Positions 8,203-17,254 of a DNA stretch of 64,000 bases are shown here, piece after piece (position 1 is the first letter of the stretch; each line of letters starts with the position of its first letter). The position numbers and the translations under genes were made by a program. Source of the stretch: CALBPI01 sp039821605 (GTDB taxonomy: Bacteria; Pseudomonadota; Gammaproteobacteria; Steroidobacterales; Woeseiaceae). A model generated the notes under the pieces. That model was not told the DNA's origin. It searched no databases and saw only the letters and a list, made by a program, of their open reading frames with translations. The stretch lies in the NCBI GenBank assembly GCA_039821605.1, contig JBCBNV010000001.1, forward strand, positions 496,001-560,000. Reading direction: 5' to 3'.

Positions 8203-9267
8203 ATGAAATGGCTGTTGATCGTTCTTGCCGTGGTGCTCGTGCTGTTTGGCGCGGGCGTGTTTTTGCTGACGCGTGAGGCCCCGGCACCCGAGGTGCCGAT
8301 TCCGGATGATGCGACCGCGGTTCTCGAAGACCCGCGATTCGCGTTGCCTGAAGGCTGGACCTGGGAGCAACTCGATTCAGGCGGTGGCACCGTGCGCTGG
8401 GGACACACCCAGCCAGAAGGCGCGCGCGGTGTTGTCCTGTTCCTGCCCGGGTATTCGGCGCCGCTAGAGCTGTACTTCGAGGCCTTCTCGATCATGCGCG
8501 AGGCCGGCTACGCTGTTGTCGCCATGGACTGGCCCGCGCAGGGTGCCTCAAGTCGCGGCACGGCACACCCGCAGAAGATTCACGCCACCTCGTCGCTGGA
8601 CGGTCACGTCGCTGCGGCTGAGGCTATCTCGCGAGAGATGGACCGACGCTTTGCTGGCATGCCGCGATTTGTTGTCGGCCTGTCCATGGGCGCGCAGTTG
8701 GGCACGCGGCTCGTATCAGGATCCGGTCGATTCCGTGCGGCGGCGCTTGTGACACCGGCGTACGCACTTTCAAACGGACGTCCTAGTGGCCCCGAGTGGT
8801 TCGTGCTCAAAACGCTCAATGCGCTGGGCTTTGGGGAGCGCTACGCACCGGGTGGCACCGACTGGGTATTTGACATGAATGCGCATACGGCCACGTCGAG
8901 CGAGTGCAGCCACCCCAACGACCGCACCAAGCTGTTCTACGCGACGATGGTGGCCAACGAACGCATCAAGATAGGCGGCATGAGTAACGCCTTTGCCGTA
9001 GCACTTATCGAGTCGGGGCGACTGGCTGCCTCTGACGCCGTGCTCGACGGCGTGACGATTCCCGTCTGGATGCCCCTGGCCGAAGACGATCGCTACATTG
9101 ACAACACGGTGGCCGCGGCCGCCTGTGAGCGACTCGGCGATTGCGAACAACAGGTTTACGCTGAAGCGCGGCACTGCCTGTTTGAAGAGGCCGATACCTG
9201 GTACCAGCCGTTCATGACTGATCTGGTTGCCTTCCTCGATCGCCACGTGGAACCCGCCACGCCGTGA
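8203..9267 (+). CDS. Alpha/beta hydrolase, serine aminopeptidase S33 / lysophospholipase-like, membrane-anchored
   Basis: Product of 354 residues with an N-terminal hydrophobic segment (residues 3-23) that is a signal anchor or uncleaved signal peptide. The fold is visible as the oxyanion strand VVLFLPGYSAPLELY, the nucleophile elbow GLSMGA with Ser161, a likely acid in PLAEDDRYI and the catalytic His in EARHCLFEE near the C-terminus. This order matches Hydrolase_4 lysophospholipases and monoacylglycerol lipases. The substrate is not known. It follows the RND pump by 33 bases, and its stop overlaps the start of the MFS gene (GTGA), so it probably belongs to the same transcript. Confidence 0.82.
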   Translation: MKWLLIVLAVVLVLFGAGVFLLTREAPAPEVPIPDDATAVLEDPRFALPEGWTWEQLDSGGGTVRWGHTQPEGARGVVLFLPGYSAPLELYFEAFSIMREAGYAVVAMDWPAQGASSRGTAHPQKIHATSSLDGHVAAAEAISREMDRRFAGMPRFVVGLSMGAQLGTRLVSGSGRFRAAALVTPAYALSNGRPSGPEWFVLKTLNALGFGERYAPGGTDWVFDMNAHTATSSECSHPNDRTKLFYATMVANERIKIGGMSNAFAVALIESGRLAASDAVLDGVTIPVWMPLAEDDRYIDNTVAAAACERLGDCEQQVYAEARHCLFEEADTWYQPFMTDLVAFLDRHVEPATP

Positions 9268-10541
9268 CGACGGGTGTTGGCGCGTTGCCGCCTGCGCACA
9301 TGGCCGTGCGATGGCGCATGGCACTGCTGCTCTGTCTCATTACGACGATCAATTACGTCGATCGGACCGCGTTTTCGTTTGCGACACCGACCCTGCAAGC
9401 AGAGTTCGGTTTCGACAAGGCGGATATCGGCGACATCGGCTTTGCCTTCCTGGTCGCTTATGCCATAGGGCAGTTGCTGGCCGGCCCCATCGTTGATCGG
9501 TTCGGGGTGAAGCGGACCTACGCCTTTGGTGTGGCTGCGTGGAGCCTGGCCTGCATGGCGCACGCGCTGGGGCAGGGTGTGCGCAGCTTTGGCGTCGCGC
9601 GTCTTGCGTTGGGTCTCGGCGAAGCAATCAACTTTCCGGCGGCCTTCAAGGCCGTAGCCGAGTGGTTTCCCCGTGTTGAGCGTTCGATCGCCGTAGCGCT
9701 CGTAACCATGGGGGTGGGCCTGGGCATGATCCTGACACCGCCCATCGTCGGCCAGCTCATCTTTCATCTGGGCTGGCAGTGGGCGTTCATCGTCCCCGGC
9801 ATTATGGGGTTGCTGTGGCTCGTGCTGTGGCAACGCCTGTATCACGCGCCTGAGAATCACCCCGCGCTGGGCGTCGGCGAGCGTGGTCTCATTCTGGAGC
9901 AGCGAGATGAAGCGCCTGGCGCGCAGACGCCATTACGCGAGTTGCTGCGACTGCCCGAGACCTGGGTGCTCATGGCCAGTCGATTTGTGGCCGACGGCGC
10001 GTTCTACTTCATTCTCGTGTTCTTGCCGACCTACCTGACCGAGGCGAGGGGATTCGAGCTCCGGGATCTCGCCGTGTGGGGGTGGCTGCCCTTCCTGTTT
10101 GCCGATATCGGCAGCTTTACGGGTGGCTGGATGTCGACGCGACTGATGCGGCGTGGCTGGAGCATAGCGCGTGCGAGGGCCGTACCCATGTGGCTCGGCG
10201 CCGGGCTAGCCATTGCCGCGTTTCCTGCCGCTTACACGTCATCGTTGGTGCTTTGCTTTGCCTTGATCTGCGTGACCTTGTTTGCGATCCAGTTCAAGCA
10301 AGCGAGCTTGTTCTCATTGCCGGCCGACTTATTCCCGGCGCGCGATGTTGCGACAGTGTGGGGCGTCTTTGGTGCCGCCGGCAGCATCGGCGGCGCGCTG
10401 TTCTCGAGCTTCAGTGGTCGTCTTGCCGAGGCCGCGGGCTACTTGCCCGTGTTCGCGATCGTCGCCAGCATGCACCTGGTGTCGGCAGCGATCGCGATGC
10501 TGGCTCTGCGACAACTCGCGCGCCGCCACGCGCGGTCGTGA
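9264..10541 (+). CDS. MFS transporter, anion:cation symporter (ACS)-like family
   Basis: Twelve-helix major facilitator of 425 residues. Residues 20-45 (LLLCLITTINYVDRTAFSF) carry the NYVDR pattern of the ACS/hexuronate-type family. The loop 2-3 motif appears as GPIVDRFGVKRTY. A second half of six helices follows a cytoplasmic loop (HAPENHPALGVGERGLI), which also contains the H-P...L..E element usual in ACS members. Substrates of the family are organic anions such as sugar acids; the one here is unknown. The GTG start overlaps the stop of the hydrolase gene; an in-frame ATG at 9300 is a possible alternative start. Confidence 0.85.
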   Translation: MTTGVGALPPAHMAVRWRMALLLCLITTINYVDRTAFSFATPTLQAEFGFDKADIGDIGFAFLVAYAIGQLLAGPIVDRFGVKRTYAFGVAAWSLACMAHALGQGVRSFGVARLALGLGEAINFPAAFKAVAEWFPRVERSIAVALVTMGVGLGMILTPPIVGQLIFHLGWQWAFIVPGIMGLLWLVLWQRLYHAPENHPALGVGERGLILEQRDEAPGAQTPLRELLRLPETWVLMASRFVADGAFYFILVFLPTYLTEARGFELRDLAVWGWLPFLFADIGSFTGGWMSTRLMRRGWSIARARAVPMWLGAGLAIAAFPAAYTSSLVLCFALICVTLFAIQFKQASLFSLPADLFPARDVATVWGVFGAAGSIGGALFSSFSGRLAEAAGYLPVFAIVASMHLVSAAIAMLALRQLARRHARS

Positions 10542-10634
10542 CGTCAACTGACCAGCGACAACAGGGTCGAGACAGAAGTGAATAGCGTGCGGTCCGGCCA
10601 GACAGGCCGTGACGCGCGTGGTACAAAGCGGCCC

Positions 10635-11487
10635 ATGACAGATTCGCAGTACATCTTTCTCATGGTCAGCCCGGACCGCGCAGGCATTCTCGCGGCGGTT
10701 GCCGAGACCATTGCCGCGTCGGGTGGTGACATCCGGGACGCGGCATCCCTCGGCGACGAAGACTCGGGTGAGTTCTTTATCCGGATCCATTTGTCCCTTG
10801 CAGACCCTGAGCACGAGCCCGGGCTTAGGGACGCGCTGTCTGCACTCGCTGATCGATTCTCGGGTCGCTCTAGTCTGCGCAACCTAGCGCAGCGCATGCG
10901 CTTGCTCGTTACGGTATCCAAGTTTGACCACTGTCTCGCGGACCTTCTGAACCGTTGGGCCACCGGTAGCCTGGGCGCTGACATTCCGCTCGTGATTTCA
11001 AATCACGAAGACGTCCGTTCGCTCTGCGAGTGGCACGGTGTGCCGTTTGAGCATGTTCCTGTCGACAAAGACTCGAAGCCCGAGGCGGAGGCCGCCTGGC
11101 GGTCAGCCATCGAGAAGCACAACATCGATCTTGTGGTGCTGGCGCGCTACATGCAGATCCTGTCGCCCGAGTTTTCGCGCGAGCTCCGCGGGCGCTGCAT
11201 CAACATTCACCACTCGTTCCTGCCGAGCTTCAAGGGCGCGCTGCCGTATCGTCAGGCGCACCGCCGCGGCGTGAAGCTCATTGGCGCTACCGCGCACTAC
11301 GTCACCGATGACCTCGACGAAGGCCCGATCATCGAGCAGGACGTGCGGCGCGTGAATCACGCGACGAGTGCCGCGGACATGCAGCTGATTGGTCGCGAGA
11401 TCGAAAGCAGCGTGCTCGCGCGCCGTACGTTGGCACGTCGAGCACCGAGTGTTGCTCAACGGCACCAAGACCGTCGTATTCAACTAG
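10635..11487 (+). CDS. purU: Formyltetrahydrofolate deformylase with a C-terminal frameshift
   Basis: Hydrolyses 10-formyl-THF to THF and formate, feeding purine synthesis and balancing the C1 pool. An N-terminal ACT domain (residues 5-85) is followed by a formyltransferase-fold domain with the catalytic region NIHHSFLPSFKGALPY and the downstream TAHYVTDDLDEGPIIEQD. The frame is broken after Arg263. The DNA at 11418-11433 reads GCGCGCCGTACGTTGG, two bases (GC) short of what is needed for the family ending LARAVRWHVEHRVLLNG. From 11431 another frame encodes WHVEHRVLLNGTKTVVFN and stops at 11485-11487, giving the normal family length of 284 residues. As it stands, the frame would read on to 12005 through sequence antisense to the next gene. 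The ATG at 10635 fits the family start (MTDSQYIFL). Confidence 0.88.
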
Positions 11488-11498
11488 CGGCGCGGCTG

Positions 11499-13742
11499 TC
11501 AGCTGCGGATTGCGAACCGAATAGACTTCGCAAACGGCAGTTCGCGAATCCGCTGACCTGTTGCCGCGAAAATCGCGTTCGCCAACGCCGGTGCCGCGGG
11601 CGGAACGGCAGGCTCGCCGATACCCCGAATCTCCGACTGATTTTCCAGCGCACGCGTCGTGACGGGCGGCGCTTCGTTATGGCGGAGCGACCGGAACGTG
11701 TGGTAATTGGTCTGTGTGATCGCGGCGTCGGCAAACGTGATCTCGCCAAACATGGCGTGACCCAGACCGAACAGCGTGCCGCCCGAGAGCTGCGCGTCCA
11801 CGTTGTCCGGGTCCAGCACGGTGCCTACGTCTGCGGCGACCCAGGCGTGTTCGATGCGCACGCGCTCGCCTTGCTTGCTCACCTCGATGACCGTGGCGCA
11901 GGGTACGCCGAACGAGAGACAGAACCCGACACCGCGCGCATGTCCGTCGCGCAGCGCGCCGCCCCAGCTGCTCATATCGGCCACGGCTTCGATGACCGCG
12001 CGTGATGGCGCGTCGTTGAGATGAGCGATCCGACCCTCGACCGCATCGACGCTGGCGGCCACTAGCAACTCGTCCATGAAGCAGTCGTGGAAGAAGCCGT
12101 TCACGGATGCGCCGACCGATCGCCATGAGCTGACGGGCGCGAGTCCGGGTGTGTGGTAGCCCGTGACGCGGTAGTTGGGGATTGCGTAGGGCTGATCCCA
12201 GGCACCCGCCACGATCATGACATCGGGCCCCGCGAAGGGCAGGCCGGCACGACCAGCCTGTGAACACGTGACCGATGGTGCGGCAACACCCAGGTCGAAG
12301 GCCGTGATGTCGTTGCCAGCCACTGCACCGCGGCCGCGCGCTATCGACAGCGGGCGGCAGAAATCGTGTGTCATGTCGTGCTCGCGCGACCAGGTCATCT
12401 TGATAGGCACACCGGGCTGCGCGATTGCGATCTCAATCGCCTGTTTGATGTAGTCGTCCTCGAGGCGGCGACCAAAGCTGCCACCGGCCATGAGCGTGTG
12501 CACGTGGATGCGGCCTTCATCGAGATCTGTGAGGTCCGCCGCTGACTTGCGGGCTTGCAGGGGCACCTGCGACGCCGTCCAGATGTCGAGCCGGTCGGGC
12601 TGCAGGTGCACGGTTGCCGTCATGGGCTCGAGCGGCGCATGGGCCAGGTAGGGCAGGCGGTACTCGGCTTCGAGCGGCGTGTCGCCCAACGCGTCCTCGA
12701 CATCGCCATCATCGCGCAGCTGACTGTCACTGCTGCCATCGAAGGCATCGGCTACCGCCGCAAACATCGCATCGGTATCCGCAGGGTATTCGGCGGGCGC
12801 CCAGTCAAAGCGCAAGGCGCCCGCGGCCTGCAGCGCGCGCCAGGTGTTGTCTGCGATGATGGCCGCACCGCCCGAGATGGGGACGACGTCCAGAACGCCA
12901 CGCCGTTCCCGAGCCGCTGCGTCATCGACCAGCGTTCCTGCCGAGCCGATGGCCGGGTTCGTGACAACCGCCGCGTAACGCATGCCCGCGCGTTCCACGT
13001 CGATGCCGTATTCCGCCGTGCCCGTCGCTTTGGCTGCCGTATCGACACGCTGCATGGGTTTGCCGAGGTAACGCCACTGCGCGGGCGCCTTAAGTTTGGG
13101 ATCGGCCGGCGGCTCGATCCGGGCCGCTTCCTGCGCGAGTTCGGTGTAGCTGAGCCGCGAACCGTCGGCGAGTATGACGTGGCCGTCGCGGGTGGTCAGC
13201 GATTGCCGTGACTGGCCCGAGCGCTCGGCCGCGGCGCTCAGCAGCATCTCGCGCGCCGCGGCGCCTGCGCGGCGCATTTTGTCGTAAGCGTCGGGGACCG
13301 AGGAGGAACCGCCCGTCATTTGCATACCGAGGAGCTTGCCCAGCACGTCGCCGAAGCCACGCGCGCGCTCGGCGCTCCAGCTGCTGTCGATGGCTGCGAA
13401 GGGCAGGCCTTCGGCCAGCACCTTGCCGTTGTAGTAGGCGACGGAGGGCGGGCCGGCTTCCACGCGGATCGCGTCCCAGGCCAGGTCGAGCTCTTCGGCC
13501 ACAAGGGCGGCCAGCGCCGTGTGCACTCCCTGACCGCACTCGGTGCGGGGTGTGATGATCGTGACGCCATCGCTGTCGATGCGCAGGTAGGGGTTCAGTG
13601 TCTCGCTGCCTTCGGGCAGGTTGTCGGCGAGGGGGTTGCCGGGATCGCGTTTGTAGAGGTAGTAACCGACGGCGAAGCCGCCCGTGACGGCGACGGCGCC
13701 CACGAGCAGCGTGCGGCGTGTGATCTTGGCGATCTTGCCCAT
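11499..13742 (-). CDS. Molybdopterin-binding subunit of an isoquinoline 1-oxidoreductase-type (xanthine dehydrogenase family) enzyme
   Basis: Large catalytic subunit (747 residues) of an aldehyde/N-heterocycle hydroxylase. The N-terminus (KITRRTLLVGAVAVTGGFAV) looks like a Tat signal, so the complex would be periplasmic. Family features include the TECGQGVHTALAALVAEEL and MAGGSFGRR segments and the C-terminal GIGEPAVPPAAPALANAI with the presumed catalytic Glu. The start is placed at 13742, two bases after the stop of the small subunit gene; a longer N-terminus would overlap that gene and lacks the signal at the front. The substrate is not predictable from sequence. A third, cytochrome-containing subunit found in some such enzymes is not adjacent. 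It converges with purU 11 bases away. Confidence 0.9.
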   Translation of the reverse strand: MGKIAKITRRTLLVGAVAVTGGFAVGYYLYKRDPGNPLADNLPEGSETLNPYLRIDSDGVTIITPRTECGQGVHTALAALVAEELDLAWDAIRVEAGPPSVAYYNGKVLAEGLPFAAIDSSWSAERARGFGDVLGKLLGMQMTGGSSSVPDAYDKMRRAGAAAREMLLSAAAERSGQSRQSLTTRDGHVILADGSRLSYTELAQEAARIEPPADPKLKAPAQWRYLGKPMQRVDTAAKATGTAEYGIDVERAGMRYAAVVTNPAIGSAGTLVDDAAARERRGVLDVVPISGGAAIIADNTWRALQAAGALRFDWAPAEYPADTDAMFAAVADAFDGSSDSQLRDDGDVEDALGDTPLEAEYRLPYLAHAPLEPMTATVHLQPDRLDIWTASQVPLQARKSAADLTDLDEGRIHVHTLMAGGSFGRRLEDDYIKQAIEIAIAQPGVPIKMTWSREHDMTHDFCRPLSIARGRGAVAGNDITAFDLGVAAPSVTCSQAGRAGLPFAGPDVMIVAGAWDQPYAIPNYRVTGYHTPGLAPVSSWRSVGASVNGFFHDCFMDELLVAASVDAVEGRIAHLNDAPSRAVIEAVADMSSWGGALRDGHARGVGFCLSFGVPCATVIEVSKQGERVRIEHAWVAADVGTVLDPDNVDAQLSGGTLFGLGHAMFGEITFADAAITQTNYHTFRSLRHNEAPPVTTRALENQSEIRGIGEPAVPPAAPALANAIFAATGQRIRELPFAKSIRFAIRS

Positions 13743-13744
13743 GG

Positions 13745-14203
13745 CTAGCCCAGCTTGCGGCGCTGTGCCGCGGTCTTGATGGCCGCGCGAATGCGCGGGT
13801 AAGTCGCGCAGCGGCACAGATTGCCCGACATGGCCCGGTCGATATCGGCATCGGTGGGTTCAGGAAAGCGTTCGAGCAGGGCCGTGGCGGCGACAACCTG
13901 GCCCGACTGGCAGTAGCCGCACTGCGCCACCTGGTGCTCGATCCAGGCCTGTTGCACATCGCTGGGTGCGTCCGGCGTGCCGAGCCCCTCGACCGTTGTG
14001 ACGGGCGCCTGAACCGCTGACACGGGCAGGCTGCACGCGCGCACGGGGTTGCCGTCGAGCAGAACGGTGCAGGCGCCGCAGGCACCGATGCCGCAGCCGT
14101 ACTTGGGACCCTTGATACCCAGTTCGTCGCGCAACACCCAAAGCAGGGGCATCTCGGGTTCGACGTCGACCTCAAAGGCCTCGCCATTGATGTTCAGTCG
14201 CAT
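13745..14203 (-). CDS. (2Fe-2S)-binding small subunit of an IorA-type molybdenum hydroxylase
   Basis: Electron-transfer subunit of 152 residues with two iron-sulfur clusters. The plant-type ferredoxin cysteines are in YGCGIGACGACTVLLDG and the Cys in VRACSLP. The C-terminal helical cluster uses CGYCQSGQ and the later CRCATYPRI. MRLNINGEAFEV is the usual start for the family, so the ATG at 14203 is chosen over an upstream one at 14242. The gene is upstream of, and two bases from, the molybdopterin subunit gene, so the pair is one operon. Confidence 0.93.
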   Translation of the reverse strand: MRLNINGEAFEVDVEPEMPLLWVLRDELGIKGPKYGCGIGACGACTVLLDGNPVRACSLPVSAVQAPVTTVEGLGTPDAPSDVQQAWIEHQVAQCGYCQSGQVVAATALLERFPEPTDADIDRAMSGNLCRCATYPRIRAAIKTAAQRRKLG

Positions 14204-14249
14204 GGTTTGCTCCGGCCAGAGCGCCAGAGCGTACCACGCCATTCATGGC

Positions 14250-15254
14250 TCAAGTGCTGCGTCGGAAGCGTCGAATCGCCGTCGGCAAGTTGTCGTCTTC
14301 AGTTATCGCGAGCGCCTTTTCGAAGGCCGCTTCGGCGGCCTTCTTGTCGCCGCGCTTCGCCAGCAGTTGACCCAGACGGAAGTGGGCCCAGTCGGCGCCG
14401 GGCAGGCTGTTGTCGTCCGCGGGACGCGTCTCGATGTAGCGCTCCATGGCGGCGATACCGTCGTCGACGCGTGCCTCGCTGAACACGGCGGTGCGGGCGA
14501 CCTGGTAGAGCGCGCCGAGTTCGCTGGTGACATCGCCCGACGCGGCGCCCAGCTCGGCGGCGCGCGCGAAGGCCTTGTGCGCGTCGGCGTAGTTTTCATC
14601 GCCCTGGTGCGCGAAACCGAGCTGCAGCCAGCCGCGCGGGTCATCGGGCAGACGTTTCGTGAGTGCCGCAAGCGTTGCCCGCGCGTCATCGCCACGATTC
14701 GTCTGGCGGTAGATCGCGGCCAGCAGCAGGTGGCCTTCGACGGGTGCGAACCCGCTCAGGTTCTTGGCCAGGTCCTCCGCCTCGTCCTTGTCGCCGCCCA
14801 TGAAGCCGGGCGCCTGCAGCAGGTACTGGACCATGGCTTCGTGCGCGCCAACGTGTTTGGGGTCGAGCTCAAGTGCACGTTGCAGCGCGCGGCGCGACTT
14901 CCTGGCGTAACCCGCTGCCCGGAACATGCTCACGTTGCCGGCCAGTGTGCCGGCGGCGGAGCCGAACCAGTACTGGGCCTCGGCGTCATCGGGCAGTGCC
15001 TTTGCGGCCACCTTGAGGCGATCGTAGGCCTCGTCGAAGCGCCCCGTTTCGAAGGCGACTCGGCCGAGCAGCAGCGTCTTCTGCGGGTCTTCCGCGCGCT
15101 CGAGCTCAGCTGCGAGCAGCGCCTCGGCCTGCTCGTAGTTGCCTGCTTCAAAGGCGTCGGTGCCCGGGCTTGCGTGCAACAAGCCCGCCGCGAGCAGGAG
15201 GACGAATCCGACAGTGACATTGCGCATGATGCGGTCGAGGGGTTCGGTGTTCAT
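14250..15254 (-). CDS. TPR-repeat exported protein
   Basis: Protein of 334 residues with a signal peptide (NVTVGFVLLLAAGLLHAS) and several tetratricopeptide repeats, for example FEAGNYEQAEALLAAELE, FETGRFDEAYDRLKVAAKALP, and a final KRGDKKAAEAAFEKALAI. Such repeats bind other proteins; a specific partner is not visible. Start: ATG at 15254, preceded on the minus strand by AAGGAG at good spacing. The start overlaps the stop of the upstream membrane-protein gene (ATGA), so the two are co-translated. Function is unknown beyond this. Confidence 0.8.
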   Translation of the reverse strand: MNTEPLDRIMRNVTVGFVLLLAAGLLHASPGTDAFEAGNYEQAEALLAAELERAEDPQKTLLLGRVAFETGRFDEAYDRLKVAAKALPDDAEAQYWFGSAAGTLAGNVSMFRAAGYARKSRRALQRALELDPKHVGAHEAMVQYLLQAPGFMGGDKDEAEDLAKNLSGFAPVEGHLLLAAIYRQTNRGDDARATLAALTKRLPDDPRGWLQLGFAHQGDENYADAHKAFARAAELGAASGDVTSELGALYQVARTAVFSEARVDDGIAAMERYIETRPADDNSLPGADWAHFRLGQLLAKRGDKKAAEAAFEKALAITEDDNLPTAIRRFRRST

Positions 15255-15988
15255 GCGGGGCTCCTTTCGGGGTACTGGCGCTTCATGCGCGCGACGATGA
15301 TGGTGCCGACAATGGCCGGCGTGATCCAGGGAATGACCTGCCACTGTCCGCTCAGCAGCGACGAGAGAAACTCGCGGCCGCCAAAGGCGAACAGGGCGGT
15401 GTAGGCACCGATACCGGTACCGATGAGACCATTGAAATGGGCGATGAGTGCCTCACGGGGCGTGAGTTCTGCTCGCCAGCTTTCTCGCAGCATGCCGACG
15501 CTGCCCGAGACCGACAGGACCGCGAAGACCATGAGCAGGATCTCTTCGTTGAGAAAGCCGACGATGCCGACGGCGACGCCGAGGATGCCGAGCGAGATAA
15601 GCAGGGCGCGGTGGCCTGGGCGGTTGAGCACGCGCTCTCCGCGCCGCTCGCGGAGTGCGAGCAGGCCGTGGCGTAGTGCGCTGAGCACGAGAATCCCAAG
15701 CATGAGCAGAAACAGCGCGAACATCCGGTTGCCCTCGGCGACCGCAAATGCGCGGCTCATCTCGAGGTTGCGCTCGGGGAAACGCACGCCGACGGGGTCG
15801 AGTAACACGGCCAGCGACATGACGATGGCGGTTACCGAGACGGCATACATGGTCCAGGTGTAGATCCGTCCCGCCTTGATGTGGAGCGGGCTGCCCTTGC
15901 GCGCGATGATCGGCAACCAGAACACGAAGATCGCGACAGTGCCAATGGCGATGTGGGCTGCGAGCAGTGCGGCGTGAAACGTGTGCAT
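15251..15988 (-). CDS. Multi-pass membrane protein, DUF2306-like
   Basis: Protein of 245 residues with about seven hydrophobic helices. It begins with AALLAAHIAIGTVAIFVFW and has an internal H-x-K-x-GR-I-Y segment (LHIKAGRIYTWTMYA) resembling the DUF2306 group of predicted inner-membrane proteins. The ATG at 15988 has GGAGGA six bases upstream, which decides against the longer frame. It is the first gene of a two-gene operon with the TPR protein. No biochemical role is known to me. Confidence 0.65.
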   Translation of the reverse strand: MHTFHAALLAAHIAIGTVAIFVFWLPIIARKGSPLHIKAGRIYTWTMYAVSVTAIVMSLAVLLDPVGVRFPERNLEMSRAFAVAEGNRMFALFLLMLGILVLSALRHGLLALRERRGERVLNRPGHRALLISLGILGVAVGIVGFLNEEILLMVFAVLSVSGSVGMLRESWRAELTPREALIAHFNGLIGTGIGAYTALFAFGGREFLSSLLSGQWQVIPWITPAIVGTIIVARMKRQYPERSPA

Positions 15989-16053
15989 GTCAGGTCCTCC
16001 CAGTGACGGCACCAGATTAGTGGCTCACCGGGCGCCGCGAACGTGCCGGGGGT

Positions 16054-16074
16054 CATGACTTCAAACCATGACTT
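16054..16074. repeat. Direct repeat CATGACTT upstream of the NarL-type two-component operon
   Basis: Two identical 8-bp copies of CATGACTT lie at 16054-16061 and 16067-16074 with a 13-base period, 45 bases before the histidine kinase start. They could be a regulator site for the operon or for the divergent gene at 15988. No protein is assigned. Confidence 0.35.
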
Positions 16075-16118
16075 TTGGCCTATGGCGGGATTCTGGCGCC
16101 GCGCGCAAAATGTGTGGC

Positions 16119-17252
16119 ATGAAGGAAAACCGCATCACCAGGAACCTGCAGTTCTCGGCCGGCGTGCTGACCTGGTTCGTCGTGGCTGCGATTACGCTCA
16201 AGGCGATCCTGGAGAGCGGCGGTCGCGGGGTGTTCAGCGGGACGCTCGAACCCTATCTCGCGCTCGTGATTCTCAACCTCGTCGCGATGCTCAGCGTCGA
16301 CGCGGACCGATTCAGCCTGCGCGTGCGCTGGGTCGCCCACACCGTGCAGGGCCTGACGGTGTTTGCAATGGGCCTGTTGCTGCCTTACGAGTGGTTGCAG
16401 ATCTTCACGATCATCTGGCTCGCCATGGCCACGGGCTTTTACTCGCAGCGCGTGTGTTTCGGCCTACTGGTGGTGGTCATGACCACCTGGTACCTGATTT
16501 ACAGCCTGCACTGGTACGACCCCGATCCGATCCTGCCCGTCGCGCTTTTTGGCACCTTCCACATGTTTGCCTTGCTCATGTCACGCACGGCAACGGCCGC
16601 CGAGGAAGCACGCGACAGAACGCAGGACCTCTACCGCGAGCTTGTGGCGACGCAGCATTTGCTCTCGGAGGCCTCGCGCCAAAGCGAGCGCACACGGATT
16701 GCGCGTGACCTGCACGATCTCGTTGGCCATCACTTAACGGCGCTCTCGATCAATTTGCAGATCGCCGAACGCCAGACCGAAGGCGAGGCGCAGGAGCGTG
16801 TGGCGCAGAGTCGCGCCCTGGCGCGTCTCTTGTTGTCCGATGTGCGTGAGGCGGTGAGCACGTTGCGCGAACAGAGCGCGCTGGATTTCCGCCGCGCGCT
16901 GCAGCTCATGGTTGACGAGGTGCCGCGGCTCGACGTCAATCTCGAGATCGACGAGGACGTCGAGATCGACGACGTCGACGTGGCCGACACGATCATTCGC
17001 TGCGTGCAGGAAGCCATTACGAACACACTGCGCCATTCGGGCGCGGCGAAGAGCTGGGTTCGCGTGTGGCGCGAGGGCGAGGCCGTCCGCGTCAGCGTCC
17101 GTGACGACGGACAGGCGCCCGCGAATATTGACGAGGGCAATGGCTTCGTGGGGATGCGCGAGCGGCTCGAGCGTGTGGGCGGTTCGCTGACGCGCGAACG
17201 CGTCGGCAACGCGCTAAGCTTGAACGTCGAGATTCCGCTGCCGGGACACTGA
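16119..17252 (+). CDS. Sensor histidine kinase, NarL/DesK-type (HisKA_3)
   Basis: Membrane sensor of 377 residues. About five or six hydrophobic helices (residues 10-150) form an input domain without a large periplasmic loop. A short coiled linker follows, then the HisKA_3 dimerisation domain with the phospho-acceptor His199 in RDLHDLVGHHLTALS, and an HATPase domain with the N-box CVQEAITNTLRHSGA and G-box GNGFVGMRERL. The input signal is unknown. ATG at 16119 gives a short N-terminus before the first helix; a start at 16068 would lie in the direct-repeat region. The response-regulator gene follows after two bases. Confidence 0.9.
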   Translation: MKENRITRNLQFSAGVLTWFVVAAITLKAILESGGRGVFSGTLEPYLALVILNLVAMLSVDADRFSLRVRWVAHTVQGLTVFAMGLLLPYEWLQIFTIIWLAMATGFYSQRVCFGLLVVVMTTWYLIYSLHWYDPDPILPVALFGTFHMFALLMSRTATAAEEARDRTQDLYRELVATQHLLSEASRQSERTRIARDLHDLVGHHLTALSINLQIAERQTEGEAQERVAQSRALARLLLSDVREAVSTLREQSALDFRRALQLMVDEVPRLDVNLEIDEDVEIDDVDVADTIIRCVQEAITNTLRHSGAAKSWVRVWREGEAVRVSVRDDGQAPANIDEGNGFVGMRERLERVGGSLTRERVGNALSLNVEIPLPGH

Positions 17253-17254
17253 CC

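Noticed and set aside
11488..12005. The extra C-terminal part of the long purU frame as a genuine domain
   Set aside because: It is Arg-rich, resembles no domain, lies antisense to the molybdopterin-subunit gene, and arises from the two-base deletion at about 11422.
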